Source: Sipunculus nudus (Eukaryota; Annelida; Sipuncula; Golfingiida; Sipunculidae). Taken from it: 64,000 nt of DNA. A program made the position numbers and the translations under genes. Below, piece after piece: positions 1 through 10,744 of this stretch (its first letter is position 1; the number at the start of each line of letters is the position of its first letter). Below the pieces are notes generated by a model, which saw nothing but the letters and a program-made list of their open reading frames with translations, did not search any database and was not told where the DNA came from. Where the stretch lies: assembly GCA_026874595.1 (NCBI GenBank), contig CM049314.1, forward strand, positions 65,632,800 through 65,696,799, written 5' to 3'.

Positions 1-2960
1 CCTTTATACTACTACAGGGTAAAGTGCTCAAACTAAAAAAAAATAAACAAGGAACCAATTTTTTAAATCACACGTTTTAGGCAATCGATATCAGATGAAT
101 ATTTACTTGCTCTAACACTATATTTCAAAATTTTATAGCTTTCCGGGCCAATTTTACCAATTAAACATTATTTTTCATTTCCCAAAATATTTAGGATGAA
201 TAGACTGGAAAATTTAAATTTTACTCACGTTGGCGGATTGAACGCTGGGTGCATCTTGTTCCAGTCCAACCCTGTTTACAAGCACACCTCCCGTTGACTT
301 CATTACAAGTGTTGTTACAGCCGGCAGAACAGTTCCCCAAACAATGTCGGCCATAATTACCAGCTGGACAATCTTAGATGAGGCAAAAGTGTACCTGGTG
401 AATATGATCCATAGGAGAAGACAACATTGACTGACAAGTATGGAATAATTCGGATTGAACGTATTTGAAATATGTGTCAAACATAATGATTACTAATGAA
501 GCATGAAAATGGAATGATAAAAATAAAGCTATCGTAGCAATAAATCACCTTCATACATGTTATATGTTAACATATATTTAAGGATATCAGGATATCAGGG
601 GTATAAGAGGTCCTTAGAGACAGCATATGTGAACACCTAAACACATTGACGATCAATTTGTATCTTTATACCACTACAGGGTAAAATGCTCGAACTGAAA
701 CATCGATAAACAAGGGACCATTTTTTATACCACACGTCACAGGCGATCGATATCAATTGGAATGTTTACTTGCTCTAACACTATATTTCAAAACTTTATA
801 GCTTTCCGGGCCAATTTTACCAATTAGACATCTTTTTTTTCATTTCCAAAAATGTTCAGGAGGAATAGACTAGAAAATAAAAATTTTACTCACGTCGGCG
901 GATTGAACGCTGGGTGCATCTCTTTCCAGTCCAACCCTGTTTACAAGCACACCCCCCGTTGACTTCATTACAAGTGTTGTTACAGCCGGCAGAACAGTTC
1001 CCCAAACAATGTCGGCCATAATTACCAGCTTGGCAATCTTAGATGAGGCAAAAGTGTACTTGGTGAATATGTTCCATAGGAGAAGACAAAATTGACTGGT
1101 GTGGAATTTCGTATTAAACGTGTTTGAAACATGTGTCAAACATGGTCTTAGCAATAAATCACCTGAATACATATTAAATGTTTACATAGATATAAGATGA
1201 CCAGGATATTAGTACTTTAAGAGCTGATCAGATACAAGATATGTGAAAACGATCAGTTTGTATTGTTAGCACAAAGTGGTAAAATGCTCAAACTTTTAAA
1301 ACTCGGTAGGCAAGGGACCATGTTGTATTTTAGACGTCACAAGTAATCGATTATCAAAGGAAAGATTACTTACTCTAACACTATATTTCATAACTTTATA
1401 GCATTCAGTGCCAATTTTACCAATGAAAAATGCTCATGTACATTTCCCAAAATGTTCAGGAATAATAGATGAGAAAATATCAATTTTACTTACGATGGCT
1501 GGTTGAACGTTGGGTACATCTCTTTCCAGTCCAACCCTGTTTACAAGCACAACTCCCGTCGACTTCATTACAAGTGTTGTTACAGCCAGCAGAACAGTTC
1601 CCCAAACAAAGGCGGCCATAATTACCAGCTGGACACTCTTGGATGAGGCAAAAGTGTACTTGGTGGATATGTTCCATAGGAGAAGACAACATTGACTGAC
1701 AAGTATGGAATAATTCGGATTGAACGTATTTGAAATATGTGTCAAACATAATGATAACTAATGAAGCATGAAAATGGAATGATAAAAATAAAGCTATCGT
1801 AGCAATAAATCACCTTCATACATGTTATATGTTAACATATATTTAAGGATATCAGGATATCAGGGGTATAAGAGGTCCTTAGAGACAGCATATGTGAACA
1901 CCTAAACACATTGACGATCAATTTGTATCTGTATACCACTACAGGGTAAAATGCTCGAACTGAAACATCGATAAACAAGGGACCATTTTTTATACCACAC
2001 GTCACAGGCGATCGATATCAATTGGAATGTTTACTTGCTCTAACACTATATTTCAAAACTTTATAGCTTTCCGGGCCAATTTTACCAATAAACATTTTTT
2101 TTTTCATTTCCAAAAATGTTCAGGAGGAATAGACTAGAAAATAAAAATTTTACTCACGTCGGCGGATTGAACGCTGGGTGCATCTCTTTCCAGTCCAACC
2201 CTGTTTACAAGCACACCCCCCGTTGACTTCATTACAAGTGTTGTTACAGCCGGCAGAACAGTTCCCCAAACAATGTCGGCCATAATTACCAGCTTGGCAA
2301 TCTTAGATGAGGCAAAAGTGTACTTGGTGAATATGTTCCATAGGAGAAGACAAAATTGACAAGTGTGGAATTTCGTATTAAACGTGTTTGAAACATGTGT
2401 CAAACATGGTCTTAGCAATAAATCACCTGAATACATATTAAATGTTTACAGAGATATAAGATGACCAGGATATTAGTACTTAAAGAGCTGATCAGAGACA
2501 AGATATGTGAAAACGATCAGTTTGTATTGTTAGCACAAAGTGGTAAAATGCTCAAACTTTTAAAACTCGGTAGGCAAGGGACCATGTTGTATTTTAGACG
2601 TCACAAGTAATCGATTATCAAAGGAAAGATTACTTACTCTAACACTATATTTCATAACTTTATAGCATTCAGTGCCAATTTTACCAATGAAACATGCTCA
2701 TGTACATTTCCCAAAATGTTCAGGAATAATAGATGAGAAAATATCAATTTTACTTACGATGGCTGGTTGAACGTTGGGTACATCTCTTTCCAGTCCAACC
2801 CTGTTTACAAGCACAACTCCCGTCGACTTCATTACAAGTGTTGTTACAGCCAGCAGAACAGTTCCCCAAACAAAGGCGGCCATAATTACCAGCTGGACAA
2901 TCTTAGATGAGGCAAAAGTGTACTTTGTGAATATGTTCCATAGGAGAAGGCAAAATTGAC
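1..2960 (-). repeat. Higher-order tandem array of an EGF exon in gene A
   Basis: Two monomer types of about 665 and 600 bp alternate, giving a compound period of about 1264 bp. The EGF exons start (low coordinate) at 229, 894, 1494, 2158 and 2758. The spacings 665, 600, 664 and 600 show the alternation. Copies 229 and 1494 share one upstream flank (attgactgacaagtatgg), and 894 and 2158 share another. Each monomer holds one complete 144-bp exon plus intron and a truncated relic of the exon at 3319-3456. Near-identity over more than 1 kb suggests recent unequal crossing-over. The first bases of the window begin another monomer, so the array probably continues to the left. Confidence 0.88.
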
Positions 2961-4674
2961 AAGAATAGAATTACGGATTGAAGGGATTTGAAATATCTTT
3001 TAAACATAATAATTACTAGTGAGGCACAAACATAAAATGATAAAAATAAAGCTATTTTAACAATAAAACATCTGAATGCACGTTATTTGTTAACATAAAT
3101 TAAAAATGACTAGGATATTAGAACTATTAGAGCTCATCAGAGACAAGATATGTGAAAACCTAAACACATAGTCGATCAGTTTCTACCTATATACCACTTC
3201 GAGGTAAAAATGCTTAAATTATAAAATAACGGTAAGCAAGGACCATTTTTCATATAAGACGTCACAGGCAATCGATAATCAAAGGAATGTTTACATGCTC
3301 TAACACTATATAACATACCTTTATAGCACTCCGGGCCAATTTTACCAATGAAACATCCATTTGTACATTTTCCGGAAATAGCATCACAGGCGCTATCTGT
3401 ACAGCTTTCAGAACATCTTTCTTGACATGCATACCCATGGGTGCCGCTAATACAAGCTGTAATAATAAACAAAAATATAGTATCCCAGTCAATAAAAAAA
3501 CATAATCTTAAATCCTTTATCCTTATTTAAAATAAACTAAGACCCATTGAATTTCAATCATTGTAAAACTTTTACATATTCCTTAATTACATTATATACA
3601 ATGAGGAAAGTTAAAATGATTTATTTCATATTTAAAGTCAGTTATCGCTGTCATTAATTTTGTAAAGACTGGATTGCTGTGAATATTTCAAACTAAGTAA
3701 TATTGACAATTCTGCACGAATTACTGTAGGTTGTATTTATATTTGTATGCCTGGTCTAGTATTTTATGTAATGAATGGTTCCTTACGCAAATAGCTTTTT
3801 GAGTGCACGTAAGGGATCGCTGAGTTATGTCTAATCATGAAGAGGTGGAGCGTAAGCGCTCACATAAGGATTATTGACCCTGTCCATATAAGAAATAGAA
3901 CATGTCAGCTAGTTTTGTTTCGAAGCATTTTGACTCATAGGCAACTCCATTATTTAGGAAGCCTCGGTATATCTTTAAATATCTTTAACTTATCAAGCAA
4001 GCAGTATCACTTACGCAAGAGACAAATTGGAGGACGAAAGCCAGGTTTACAATCACATACGCCATTACCTTTTCCACAGGATTGAGTTTTACAGTTTGGA
4101 GAACATTTTCTTTCACATCGTGGTCCATAATGACCGGTCTTACATGATTTACATAGCCCCGTGATTTTATCGCATTGTCCTACGCAGAATTCGATGCATT
4201 CATGCTGACAGGTTTTCCCCCACTTGTCTCCCTGACACACTGAAAAAAATTACCTTTGCATGAACTCAGCATCTCGTTCTGTCGTGACATGCAATGCATA
4301 TTATAACAAACACAAAAAAATAAGGGTTAATCAGAGTGAAACACCAGGTCTGTTTATGCCATAATATATAGTAAGAATATAAGGGAATTATAATTTGGTC
4401 GATATATAGACACCAACATAGAAAACTGCCTTCCTTTAAAATTCATCGCTAACAAAATCTCTTTTTATTAAATAATTTGAAATTATGAGCGCAATTCAAA
4501 TGGCTATACCTGATTTGGGGCTTAATCTGAACACGTTTTTTTTAAATGTCTACTAGTTGTTATTTCCTTTTATTATGTAGAAATAAACCATTCTAAATTC
4601 CAACCTGGTTCGTTATCGGCGGTCCTTATCAAGAATACCAGCAGCAGGGCGAGTATACACTGACCTGAAGACAT
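229..4674 (-). CDS. Gene A: MEGF/Draper-like EGF-repeat receptor, 5' part (3' end lies beyond the window start)
   Basis: Coding exons in transcription order: 4674-4605 (signal peptide, starts MSSGQC, hydrophobic core LALLLVFL), 4239-4015 (75 codons, EGF pair), 3456-3319 (46 codons, EGF), then five near-identical 48-codon EGF exons 2901-2758, 2301-2158, 1637-1494, 1037-894 and 372-229. Every exon has AG and GT borders and is phase 1-1 (exon 1 ends in phase 1), so about 384 codons read open to the edge of the window. The repeats have the eight-cysteine laminin/MEGF spacing, for example CPAGNYGRHC then NCSAGC. Family knowledge suggests a cell-surface or secreted EGF-repeat protein of the MEGF10/Draper/SCARF type. 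The start is the ATG directly after the TTTCAG acceptor and matches paralogues B and E. Exon 1 has an unusual donor, GTTGGA. The transmembrane part is not in the window. Confidence 0.82.
2656..2712 (-). pseudogene. Half-exon relic of the 46-codon EGF exon, repeated in each array monomer
   Basis: The 3' half of the exon found intact at 3319-3456 recurs at about 131-170, 792-830, 1392-1440, 2057-2095 and here, and again at about 22985-23035 in gene B. It reads like the codons for CFIGKIGPECYK. The 5' half and the acceptor are missing, and the GTATGT donor has decayed to forms such as GTTATG. It is therefore a non-spliced passenger that marks the duplication breakpoint. Confidence 0.7.
3475..4000 (-). 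other. Intron between EGF exons 2 and 3 of gene A
   Basis: No coding signal. The sequence aligns by eye with 24590-25060 in gene B, for example both carry aagggatc(g/t) then gagttatgtc followed by aagcgctcac, so it was copied in the segmental duplication. Nothing else is recognised. Confidence 0.6.
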
Positions 4675-4945
4675 CTGAAAATAACACTTATAAAGTAATA
4701 AACAATATACATGCATTACAAGGTGCTGAATATTGAAAACATGAGCACATAGGCTTCATCACAGGCCCTTGACATTATGTAGGCCTGTTTACCGTCTGGG
4801 CTATATAACATTAACAAGCGCCCTCCCTTGTCCATAGATACTTTGGATATCTTATCAGTAATCAAACTGGGTGTACCTGCTATGATTGCCTGATCAACCA
4901 AGGTATATCTACTAAAACACTTCAAAAACAAGATGTAATCATGAC

Positions 4946-5160
4946 ATAGTCGCCAGCGGTTGCCAAGAACCGTGACCTTGACCTTGGACCGATCATGGCC
5001 AAAAAAAAAAAGGCTTTGACAGGTACCGATTTTACACTTTTCCTGTAAGTTTCAGATCAATCGCTGCAAAATTGCGACATGTAGCGTGCGGACAAACAGA
5101 CAAACAAACAAACAGACACGACGATTAGCCTATAGTCGCCAGACCTAGGCTGGCGACTAT
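4946..5160. mobile_element. Hairpin-ended nonautonomous DNA element (MITE-like)
   Basis: The left end reads atagtcgccagc and the right end gctggcgactat, which are inverted. The right end is itself a hairpin of two 12-base arms, tatagtcgccag and ctggcgactata, around a 7-base loop. The interior holds acaaacagacaaacaaacaaac and a segment (cagatcaatcgctgcaaaat) related, in inverse orientation, to the repeat at 40.6 kb. The equivalent positions in genes B (about 25980), E (about 58350) and C (about 32075) lack it, so it inserted only in the gene A flank, about 270 bp upstream of the signal exon. No transposase ORF is present. Confidence 0.6.
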
Positions 5161-5441
5161 AATAACATTTCAAACAATTAATAGAGTCGTTTCCAAATGT
5201 TCTTATTCATAATGAGTGGAGGTCCGAGGATCGATAGGGTGGCACAGTCGCTCAAGCCTACAAGGCTTGATCTCGTGCTATGACAACAACTAAATCAGGT
5301 ACTGCAACCTGGCAGAAAATTATCAATAACTTATTTATAGTTCTCTGAATAACAAGCTTATAGGTTATCAACTGACAACCACTGACGTTCAGGATTCCGT
5401 TTCCATTCATCCATTCACGTTTTATTTTACACTGTTACTGA

Positions 5442-6705
5442 CACAGGCCGTATGTCAGTAAATCTCGTGTTTTTGTTTATATTTAGTGTTCAGAGCACTC
5501 TCTTCAAATGTTAGTGTTGCCTAATTTACTTCAGATGTTACTACAAGTGTGACGGTTGTAAGGAAGACACATGCCACTAGGTGGCGTGTTAGGTAGTCGG
5601 ATTGATTATTGTGCACCTTTTTGTATTTGTATTGTCGCCATGCTTGAAAAAGACTATGTTTGGTTATTATCCTGTATCATCCTCCTTATCATGTTTTATA
5701 GAAGTCTGAAATATGTGCTAATAAGGACATCACTATGTATTCGTCATAATATTGTCAATATTTGTCATTAACTTTTCTTATACACATTGTAATTATCGAG
5801 ACAAATATGAAGCTTGAGCATATCTTCCTTTCACACACGTGGTCATACTGTTTTCCTGCATACCTGACGACTAGTTATCCCTTCTTTTAGACCTATAATT
5901 CATTATGCGAGTCATTCTCTTTATATGAATTATAAATTGGTTTATGTATGGAGATATTGTGACTATTCTAAACTCTTTAGCGTGGTTTGTAAATCACTCG
6001 CATATCGAAGCATTCCTATATCGAGGAGAAGGGTCTTAGACTAACCCTATTGCGTAGATACCGCCATGGTTTGATTGAATTGTCAGAGAGCTAAGATTAT
6101 GTGTATTAGGTAATTCACTCGTTGAACGAGAAAAAGGTACTGGACTGACCCTATCGTGTTGATACCGCTACGACATCAATATAATATGGAATATAAGTTT
6201 AATATTGTTTATTAGCGCTTAATTTCTGTGTATCGGTTTCAGCTACATTGTAACTGGAACCACGATATGCCCTGATTGGTTGACACTCCTGCGATCGTAC
6301 TATGTTGTAAGTGATGGTTTTTACCTTATTCCCTTATTAATATCGAGTATCCATACACATGTCTGTATATTGAATTCTCTGTAGAAGTCATACATGTATA
6401 GTAGTGGTTTGTCATTGGTTTGTAACCAAGGGTATTTGAAGATATATTTCTTATACATAACGATGTGTGCATTCCAAGATATATTCTGTCACACTCAATC
6501 TGTGTATTCTGTCAGTCTATATATTATGTCACATTTTGTGTATTACTACATATTTTTTTTCTTTTTTCTTATAGTTTCATCACGTATGTACCTTTCACCG
6601 TTTACATCCTATGCACGACGTGCGTGATAAGCTTGTGTGTCCTCCGTAAAGGTTTATACGTCACAACTTGCGTTGATTCATTTGACATCCGCAACATTCA
6701 CATTT
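5442..6705. mobile_element. Unclassified 1.26-kb insertion in the gene A 5' flank
   Basis: Sequence on both sides aligns with the gene B flank at about 26060-26120, where the whole block is absent. It begins near a short hairpin (tactgaca, then tgtcagta). Inside are two related subunits near 5990-6070 and 6105-6175 that share ctatcg/ctattgcg followed by gataccgc. No terminal inverted repeats, poly-A or transposase were found. The small ORFs at 5571, 6394 and 6465 look like chance ORFs. Confidence 0.4.
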
Positions 6706-7164
6706 AAGTGGCAAACATTAACAATAACGGCCTGACTGGTATAAAAGGGATCCAATAAAGCTTGTTTATCAGGTTAATATATTGCGACAAGTGCCTGTGG
6801 ATTTCATATATAGTGTCATCGAAGCTCGGTGCAAAAATTTATCACCGGATCAAATGGGTTCACAATGAAAATAGAATCAGTCTAAAAGACAAAATGTATG
6901 TCCAGACAGGACTCGGCGTACCATATGCAGTAAAAAACATATACAATGGAGCGACCACAACGTATTTGTTTCACATGAAATATTACACAATTTTAAACAT
7001 TTAAGACAAATATATAAGAGTAAGATTTCAGTTTGGTCATTTACCAAAAATGTCTTCACAATAATAGGGTGAAGTGATAAAAAAGGTCTAAATGAAAAAT
7101 GCTACCATGAAGCTGTAATTATTTGTTTTCATAAGGACCAAAACAATTTAAAACTGCAGTTACC

Positions 7165-7300
7165 TTTGTGAAAGTCAGCATCTTGTCCAACCAAACTCGG
7201 TGACTGTTGAACTGTGCTTTGTGGAAGTAAAAAATAGACCATATTCATTTATTTTTTGTATAATAAAAACCTCAATTTCACTTTCACTTGCACACTTGTT
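7165..7300 (-). promoter_or_regulatory. Gene A noncoding first exon and proximal promoter (inferred)
   Basis: On the minus strand, tgctgactttcacaaag is followed by a GTAACT donor at 7164. The same short exon end and donor recur at 26553 (gene B), 63363 (gene E), 13603 (M) and, decayed, at 33474 and 36499. Together with the TTTCAG acceptor directly before the signal-peptide ATG, this implies a 5'UTR exon about 2.5 kb upstream. The exon start is not defined. The strand upstream contains TTATTATACAAAAAATAAAT-like AT-rich sequence and GAAAGTGAAA. Confidence 0.5.
7276..7285 (-). promoter_or_regulatory. ISRE/IRF-type motif GAAAGTGAAA
   Basis: An exact match to GAAANNGAAA on the minus strand, about 110 bp upstream of the inferred 5'UTR donor of gene A. 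The equivalent position in gene B (about 26640) has lost the second half. One match to a short consensus can occur by chance. Confidence 0.3.
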
Positions 7301-7309
7301 GATACAAAT

Positions 7310-8080
7310 ATCGAAGGTAAACATCCAGCTGCTACAATTCTTTATGGAACTTTCGTTTTGATATGGTTATATAAATCTAGATCGTAGTGACCACAAAACC
7401 TGAGTGAGCCCTATTTATTTGTATAAGGAGAAACGTATTCAACTATTTGTCGTGGATGTTGTATGAAAAACCACAGTCTCGTGCCGACTTGATACGTTTA
7501 TCTCTCGGGATTGAAGAAGTGTATGAGGAATAAGGAGTAAAACATTCATTTTGTAAAGTAATAAACATTTTGAATTTTGACAATACATGGCTTCTGACTT
7601 TGAAATATGTATAAAAAGACAGTACGGTCAGGAGAAAATCAAATATTGATGGTTAATTTTATCAGGGGGTTAAAAACAACAGAATGTAGTGGGAGATTAC
7701 AAAAACACTTCGGAGGTGAAACATATGCCATGATTTACATGAACGTTTTTTATGAACACTGTAATGTAGTTGTCAGGGAGATGAAATTAATTCGGCTTTG
7801 CAGGTGTTTCATTTAGTTTGTTCATGGGAATGTTGTCCTGATTAGATGCCATGTTAAAAGCTTAAAGTTTGTTAATTTTATCACTTTAAATAATGTTATT
7901 TGTTAATGAGTATACTGTAACGTAAAGCATCGGTAGTTTTTTTACGTTTCTAGAAAGACTATGCTTGATAATGTTTGATTTTGTCACACCCGAAAGCTTT
8001 GGATATGGGTAAGGGGTGGGAGGTTATCTAGAAGTATTGCATCATAGTTTCTTCAGAAAAAAGTGAGCTTAAATATTAGA
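7310..8080. other. Upstream flank of gene A, no gene recognised
   Basis: It aligns with 26660-27380 upstream of gene B (shared tatttgtcgtggat, atggcttttg/atggcttctg and agcttcg/agctttgg blocks). No conserved ORF: the plus-strand ORF at 7607 is not preserved in the paralogous block. Confidence 0.5.
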
Positions 8081-8084
8081 GAAT

Positions 8085-8145
8085 ATATATATATATATAT
8101 ATATATTAGACATGACATGTAAATTTTTTTAATATATATATTAAT

Positions 8146-8182
<37 letters not shown>
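8085..8182. repeat. (TA)n and (GA)n microsatellites
   Basis: A run of about 11 TA units at 8085-8106 is followed by about 17 GA units at 8149-8182. The GA tract and its right flank recur at 27894-27932. Confidence 0.9.
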
Positions 8183-8183
<1 letters not shown>

Positions 8184-8355
8184 ATGAATTCACAGAAAAG
8201 TCGGTTCCCTCCGCATGGGAATCGAACACATGATCTTCCCGTTGTTTGCCGGTCATTTGCAGCAAGCTAACGAGAAGGTCATTGGTTCGACTCCCACATG
8301 GAGCAACTGATGTTTTCGTGTGACCGGGTTCTATCTCTATGTAATGAAGCAGCAT
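8183..8355 (-). mobile_element. SINE-like tRNA-derived repeat next to the GA tract
   Basis: On the minus strand an A-box-like ttagcttgctgc is followed by a B-box gttcgattccc. On the plus strand ggttcgactccc also fits a B box. A shorter copy with a deletion sits at 27933-28055. The block lacks a complete cloverleaf, so a functional tRNA gene is not supported. The family is not recognised. Confidence 0.45.
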
Positions 8356-8389
8356 GGCTATTCACGTAAGGCTGCCTGGATGTTCTAGT

Positions 8390-8940
8390 ATGTTACATTC
8401 CCGTCCATTTCTTTCCGGGATACCATGCAAAAGTTGTTCCGCCTAGACTGATTATTTATTTGTCACAAAAGTTCTGTATTTTCTGTTTCTGCTTTACATA
8501 ATCTGTCATTAGCCTTGTTTAATTCATGGTTTACGGTCGAAAGGAGGCTTGTTAAATACATAACATGCCTTTTTAGACCCTCTGGCGTATCAAAGTCATG
8601 CTGTTCCATCGGGCTGACCAGAGGACTGGTAGTATCTCTGCTAGTGGGAGTGAGACGTCCTGCCCTATCCTGAACCGGCATAATTGTCGCACCCTGCTGT
8701 CCTTTTCCTTATGTTAATTACCAAGCTAAGGTCCCCACTCTCTGACTTGTTCAACCTGGCCTGTGTTTGGCGTAGGGTCCTCTGCTGGGCTTGGGTGCTA
8801 ACAACAGTCTGCTTGACCTTGGGACCGGTCGGGGGTTGGCCGGCGTTCACCTCAACAACTTAATAGCAAACAAGCAGAGGGGCGATAAAGAAGGCCAGTT
8901 TCATACATCAACGTACCTTCGTGCCACATTTGAGTAGTAA
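8390..8940 (-). mobile_element. Dispersed element with degraded ORF (copy 1)
   Basis: Two minus-strand reading frames (8681-8463 and 8850-8665) share sequence with 29845-29609: MPVQDR, then EQHD(F/L)DTPEGLKRH, then NDRLCKAE. The C-terminal part is charged and may form a coiled coil, as in gag or ORF1-type proteins. Upstream codons (about 8930-8700) are also conserved with the second copy but carry stops in both. No reverse transcriptase or terminal repeats are visible. Confidence 0.4.
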
Positions 8941-9177
8941 CATCACCGGGACCCTCCATCGTGGCTGCCTGCATGGGCCAGGCTTCGAGCCTATACGGGC
9001 TCGGTATGCCTCCAAAATCACAACCATAAGTTCTAGTTATACAAGATATCCTTCACTAACAGAAATCAGTGCAGATGACTCTTACCTTATAGAGAAAATA
9101 CCTTTTTTTCGTCAGAGCGAAGAACACCACGCCATGTCACCTCACAGCTAGATGGCGCTTTTGGTGCATTATTGATT

Positions 9178-9359
9178 CTAATAAGTAATGATAATGAGTA
9201 AGCATCGGTGACCACTCATATTTTTTTGGCGCCCGTATTCGGTTAGTATTGGCGGACATTTGTCAGCACATAGCTTTATTGGTTTGTAAATGCCCGGTCC
9301 TCTGTTGCATTGTTTGGCACCTATTGGTTCAAGTAGTTTTCTTGTTCCCATTTTTAATC
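9178..9359 (-). pseudogene. A' cytoplasmic-tail exon relic, open but truncated
   Basis: After a TTTTTAG acceptor, 59 codons read open in phase 1 to TAG at 9178. The exon aligns with the gene E tail (CADKCPPI then EYGR), but the sequence after EYGRQ is unrelated, so the second YxxV motif is gone. It lies directly 3' of an exon 2 relic with no EGF or transmembrane exon between them, so the copy appears internally deleted. Whether it is transcribed cannot be told. Confidence 0.5.
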
Positions 9360-9479
9360 CTAAAAACTAAAAGATGACAACGCTTTTAACTTCGGAGCCC
9401 TAAGATGTTAATGCATATATTATGACATCTGATAATCTGACATCTGACATCTAATATTTTATTTGGCATTCTGCATTCA

Positions 9480-9629
9480 TCCATATTACTTCTGTTTAAG
9501 GATTTGCTCTCCCATCTTGGTCCGTAATGACCAGATCTACATAATTCACAGAAAGCCGTGATTTTATTACATTGTTGAATGCGGGGCATTCTTCCTGGCA
9601 GGTCTCTCCCGTATTTCCCTCCATATACA
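9480..9629 (-). pseudogene. A' relic of EGF exon 2
   Basis: A TTTTTAG acceptor is followed by sequence related to exon 2 of genes A, B and E (GETCQEECPAF in one frame, ELCRSGHYGPR in another). The first cysteine codon is TAT, the frame shifts after about 22 codons, and the 3' half is lost. Confidence 0.6.
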
Positions 9630-9639
9630 CTAAAAATAC

Positions 9640-10200
9640 ACTGGTCACCCTTCACTTTACATAGTTTTTTCTTTTTTAAGCATAATCACTTATGGCTTAG
9701 CAGTTCTAGGAAGAGCGTGACGTGCTTGCAGACCGCAAGTATAATGTCATCCCAGAATAATAAAAAATATGGTGATCGGTTTAGATGAATTGTTAAAGCA
9801 TGATCGATGGCCGGATCACCTATATGCCAGGGCGATAAAGGTGAACAGTCATTAAAAAGAAAGCTTTCTGTTTAGAATAGACTAGCTTACCAGATCATAA
9901 AAAAGGCTTTTTGAAATGCAGTGACAAGAACGTATTTGTATCAAATAAAGAAAATCGCTTGAGCCGTTATTGAAATTAGCCAAACACAACAATCCCACGG
10001 TGCAAGGGATATCTGGTTTGTTTATACCGAAGTGTTTAAAATATATGTTCTTGTTGGCTGATTCCTCTGGAAAAAAAAATATTATATGCCAGCCTCCTTC
10101 CACTCTCACCAAACGAATTGAACTTGTCCATCATGCAGACACACAAATAAATGCCTGCCATGGAACCTGACATACCAACAACAAATGTATATTTTTATTA
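9640..10200. other. Flank block shared with 32150-32600, no gene
   Basis: Landmarks such as gcataatca(c/g)t followed by gg(c)ctagcagt and tcctaggaagagtgtgacgtgctt-like sequence occur here and at about 32180. This is upstream flank carried along with receptor copies. The small ORFs on both strands are not conserved between the two blocks. Confidence 0.45.
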
Positions 10201-10434
10201 ATATTTCAAAATAACCGTTCACAATTAGTTTTTACACAAAATCGCTAAAGCTCTGTATGAAACTTACGGCAGGTTTGTGTTGGCTATACGTCTGCAGCGC
10301 ATTCCTAACAGTAAACCCTTTTAATGTGAAACATAAATAACTATTTATCATATCGGATGAATTCACTGTCGTCTGACCATTCCAATTTACGCTTGGAATT
10401 ATTTGTGAACTGTGACCCATCAAATAGAATTCTA

Positions 10435-10437
<3 letters not shown>

Positions 10438-10480
<43 letters not shown>

Positions 10481-10493
10481 TATTATTATAATA

Positions 10494-10525
<32 letters not shown>
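10438..10525. repeat. Palindromic trinucleotide microsatellite (AAT)n/(ATT)n
   Basis: About 18 AAT units are followed by ATT units, so the two halves are self-complementary and could fold into a long hairpin. They give poly-Ile/Asn/Tyr shadow ORFs on the minus strand. Confidence 0.9.
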
Positions 10526-10526
<1 letters not shown>

Positions 10527-10539
10527 ACAGTCATAATAA

Positions 10540-10740
10540 CTAACATGTGTCCAAGGCCTTGTATATTGAGAACGGCAAAAATAGATATCCATAATTTGCA
10601 ATTGGTAGCACATGTAGGTTTGAAGTTGATAATAGTGGATACCCCCTTTATTCGTCGCACGATGTGGTTGTCCTAGGCATCTGCCGTGGACATACACACC
10701 AGTGGGAGGTACGGTCGGGCAAAACACAGAAAATAGTGCC
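10540..10740 (-). other. Conserved 3' flanking module, copy 1
   Basis: Blocks such as ttggtagcacatgtag, gtcctaggcatctgc and ggtcgggcaaaacaca recur at about 15770-16000, 38400-38520 and 50715-50900. Each copy lies about 300-700 bp downstream of a tail exon or its relic. No shared open frame is kept, so a 3'UTR exon or downstream regulatory block is more likely than coding sequence. Confidence 0.45.
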
Positions 10741-10744
10741 TATT

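Noticed and set aside
1510-1695. Plus-strand ORFs of 61 codons over the EGF exons
   Set aside because: Complements of the minus-strand exons, which have cysteine spacing, phase and splice sites.
6740-6746. TATAAAA conserved at 6740 and 26139 as a receptor promoter
   Set aside because: It is on the plus strand, opposite to the receptor genes, and lies inside the 5'UTR intron. Its conservation is explained by the segmental duplication.
8285-8295. B-box ggttcgactcc as a tRNA gene
   Set aside because: No acceptor stem or complete cloverleaf surrounds it, and a second B-box lies inverted nearby. A SINE-like repeat fits better.
10232-10727. Minus-strand ORFs of 142 and 128 codons
   Set aside because: Most of their length is poly-Ile or poly-Asn/Tyr from the trinucleotide microsatellite; the rest is not conserved in paralogous modules.
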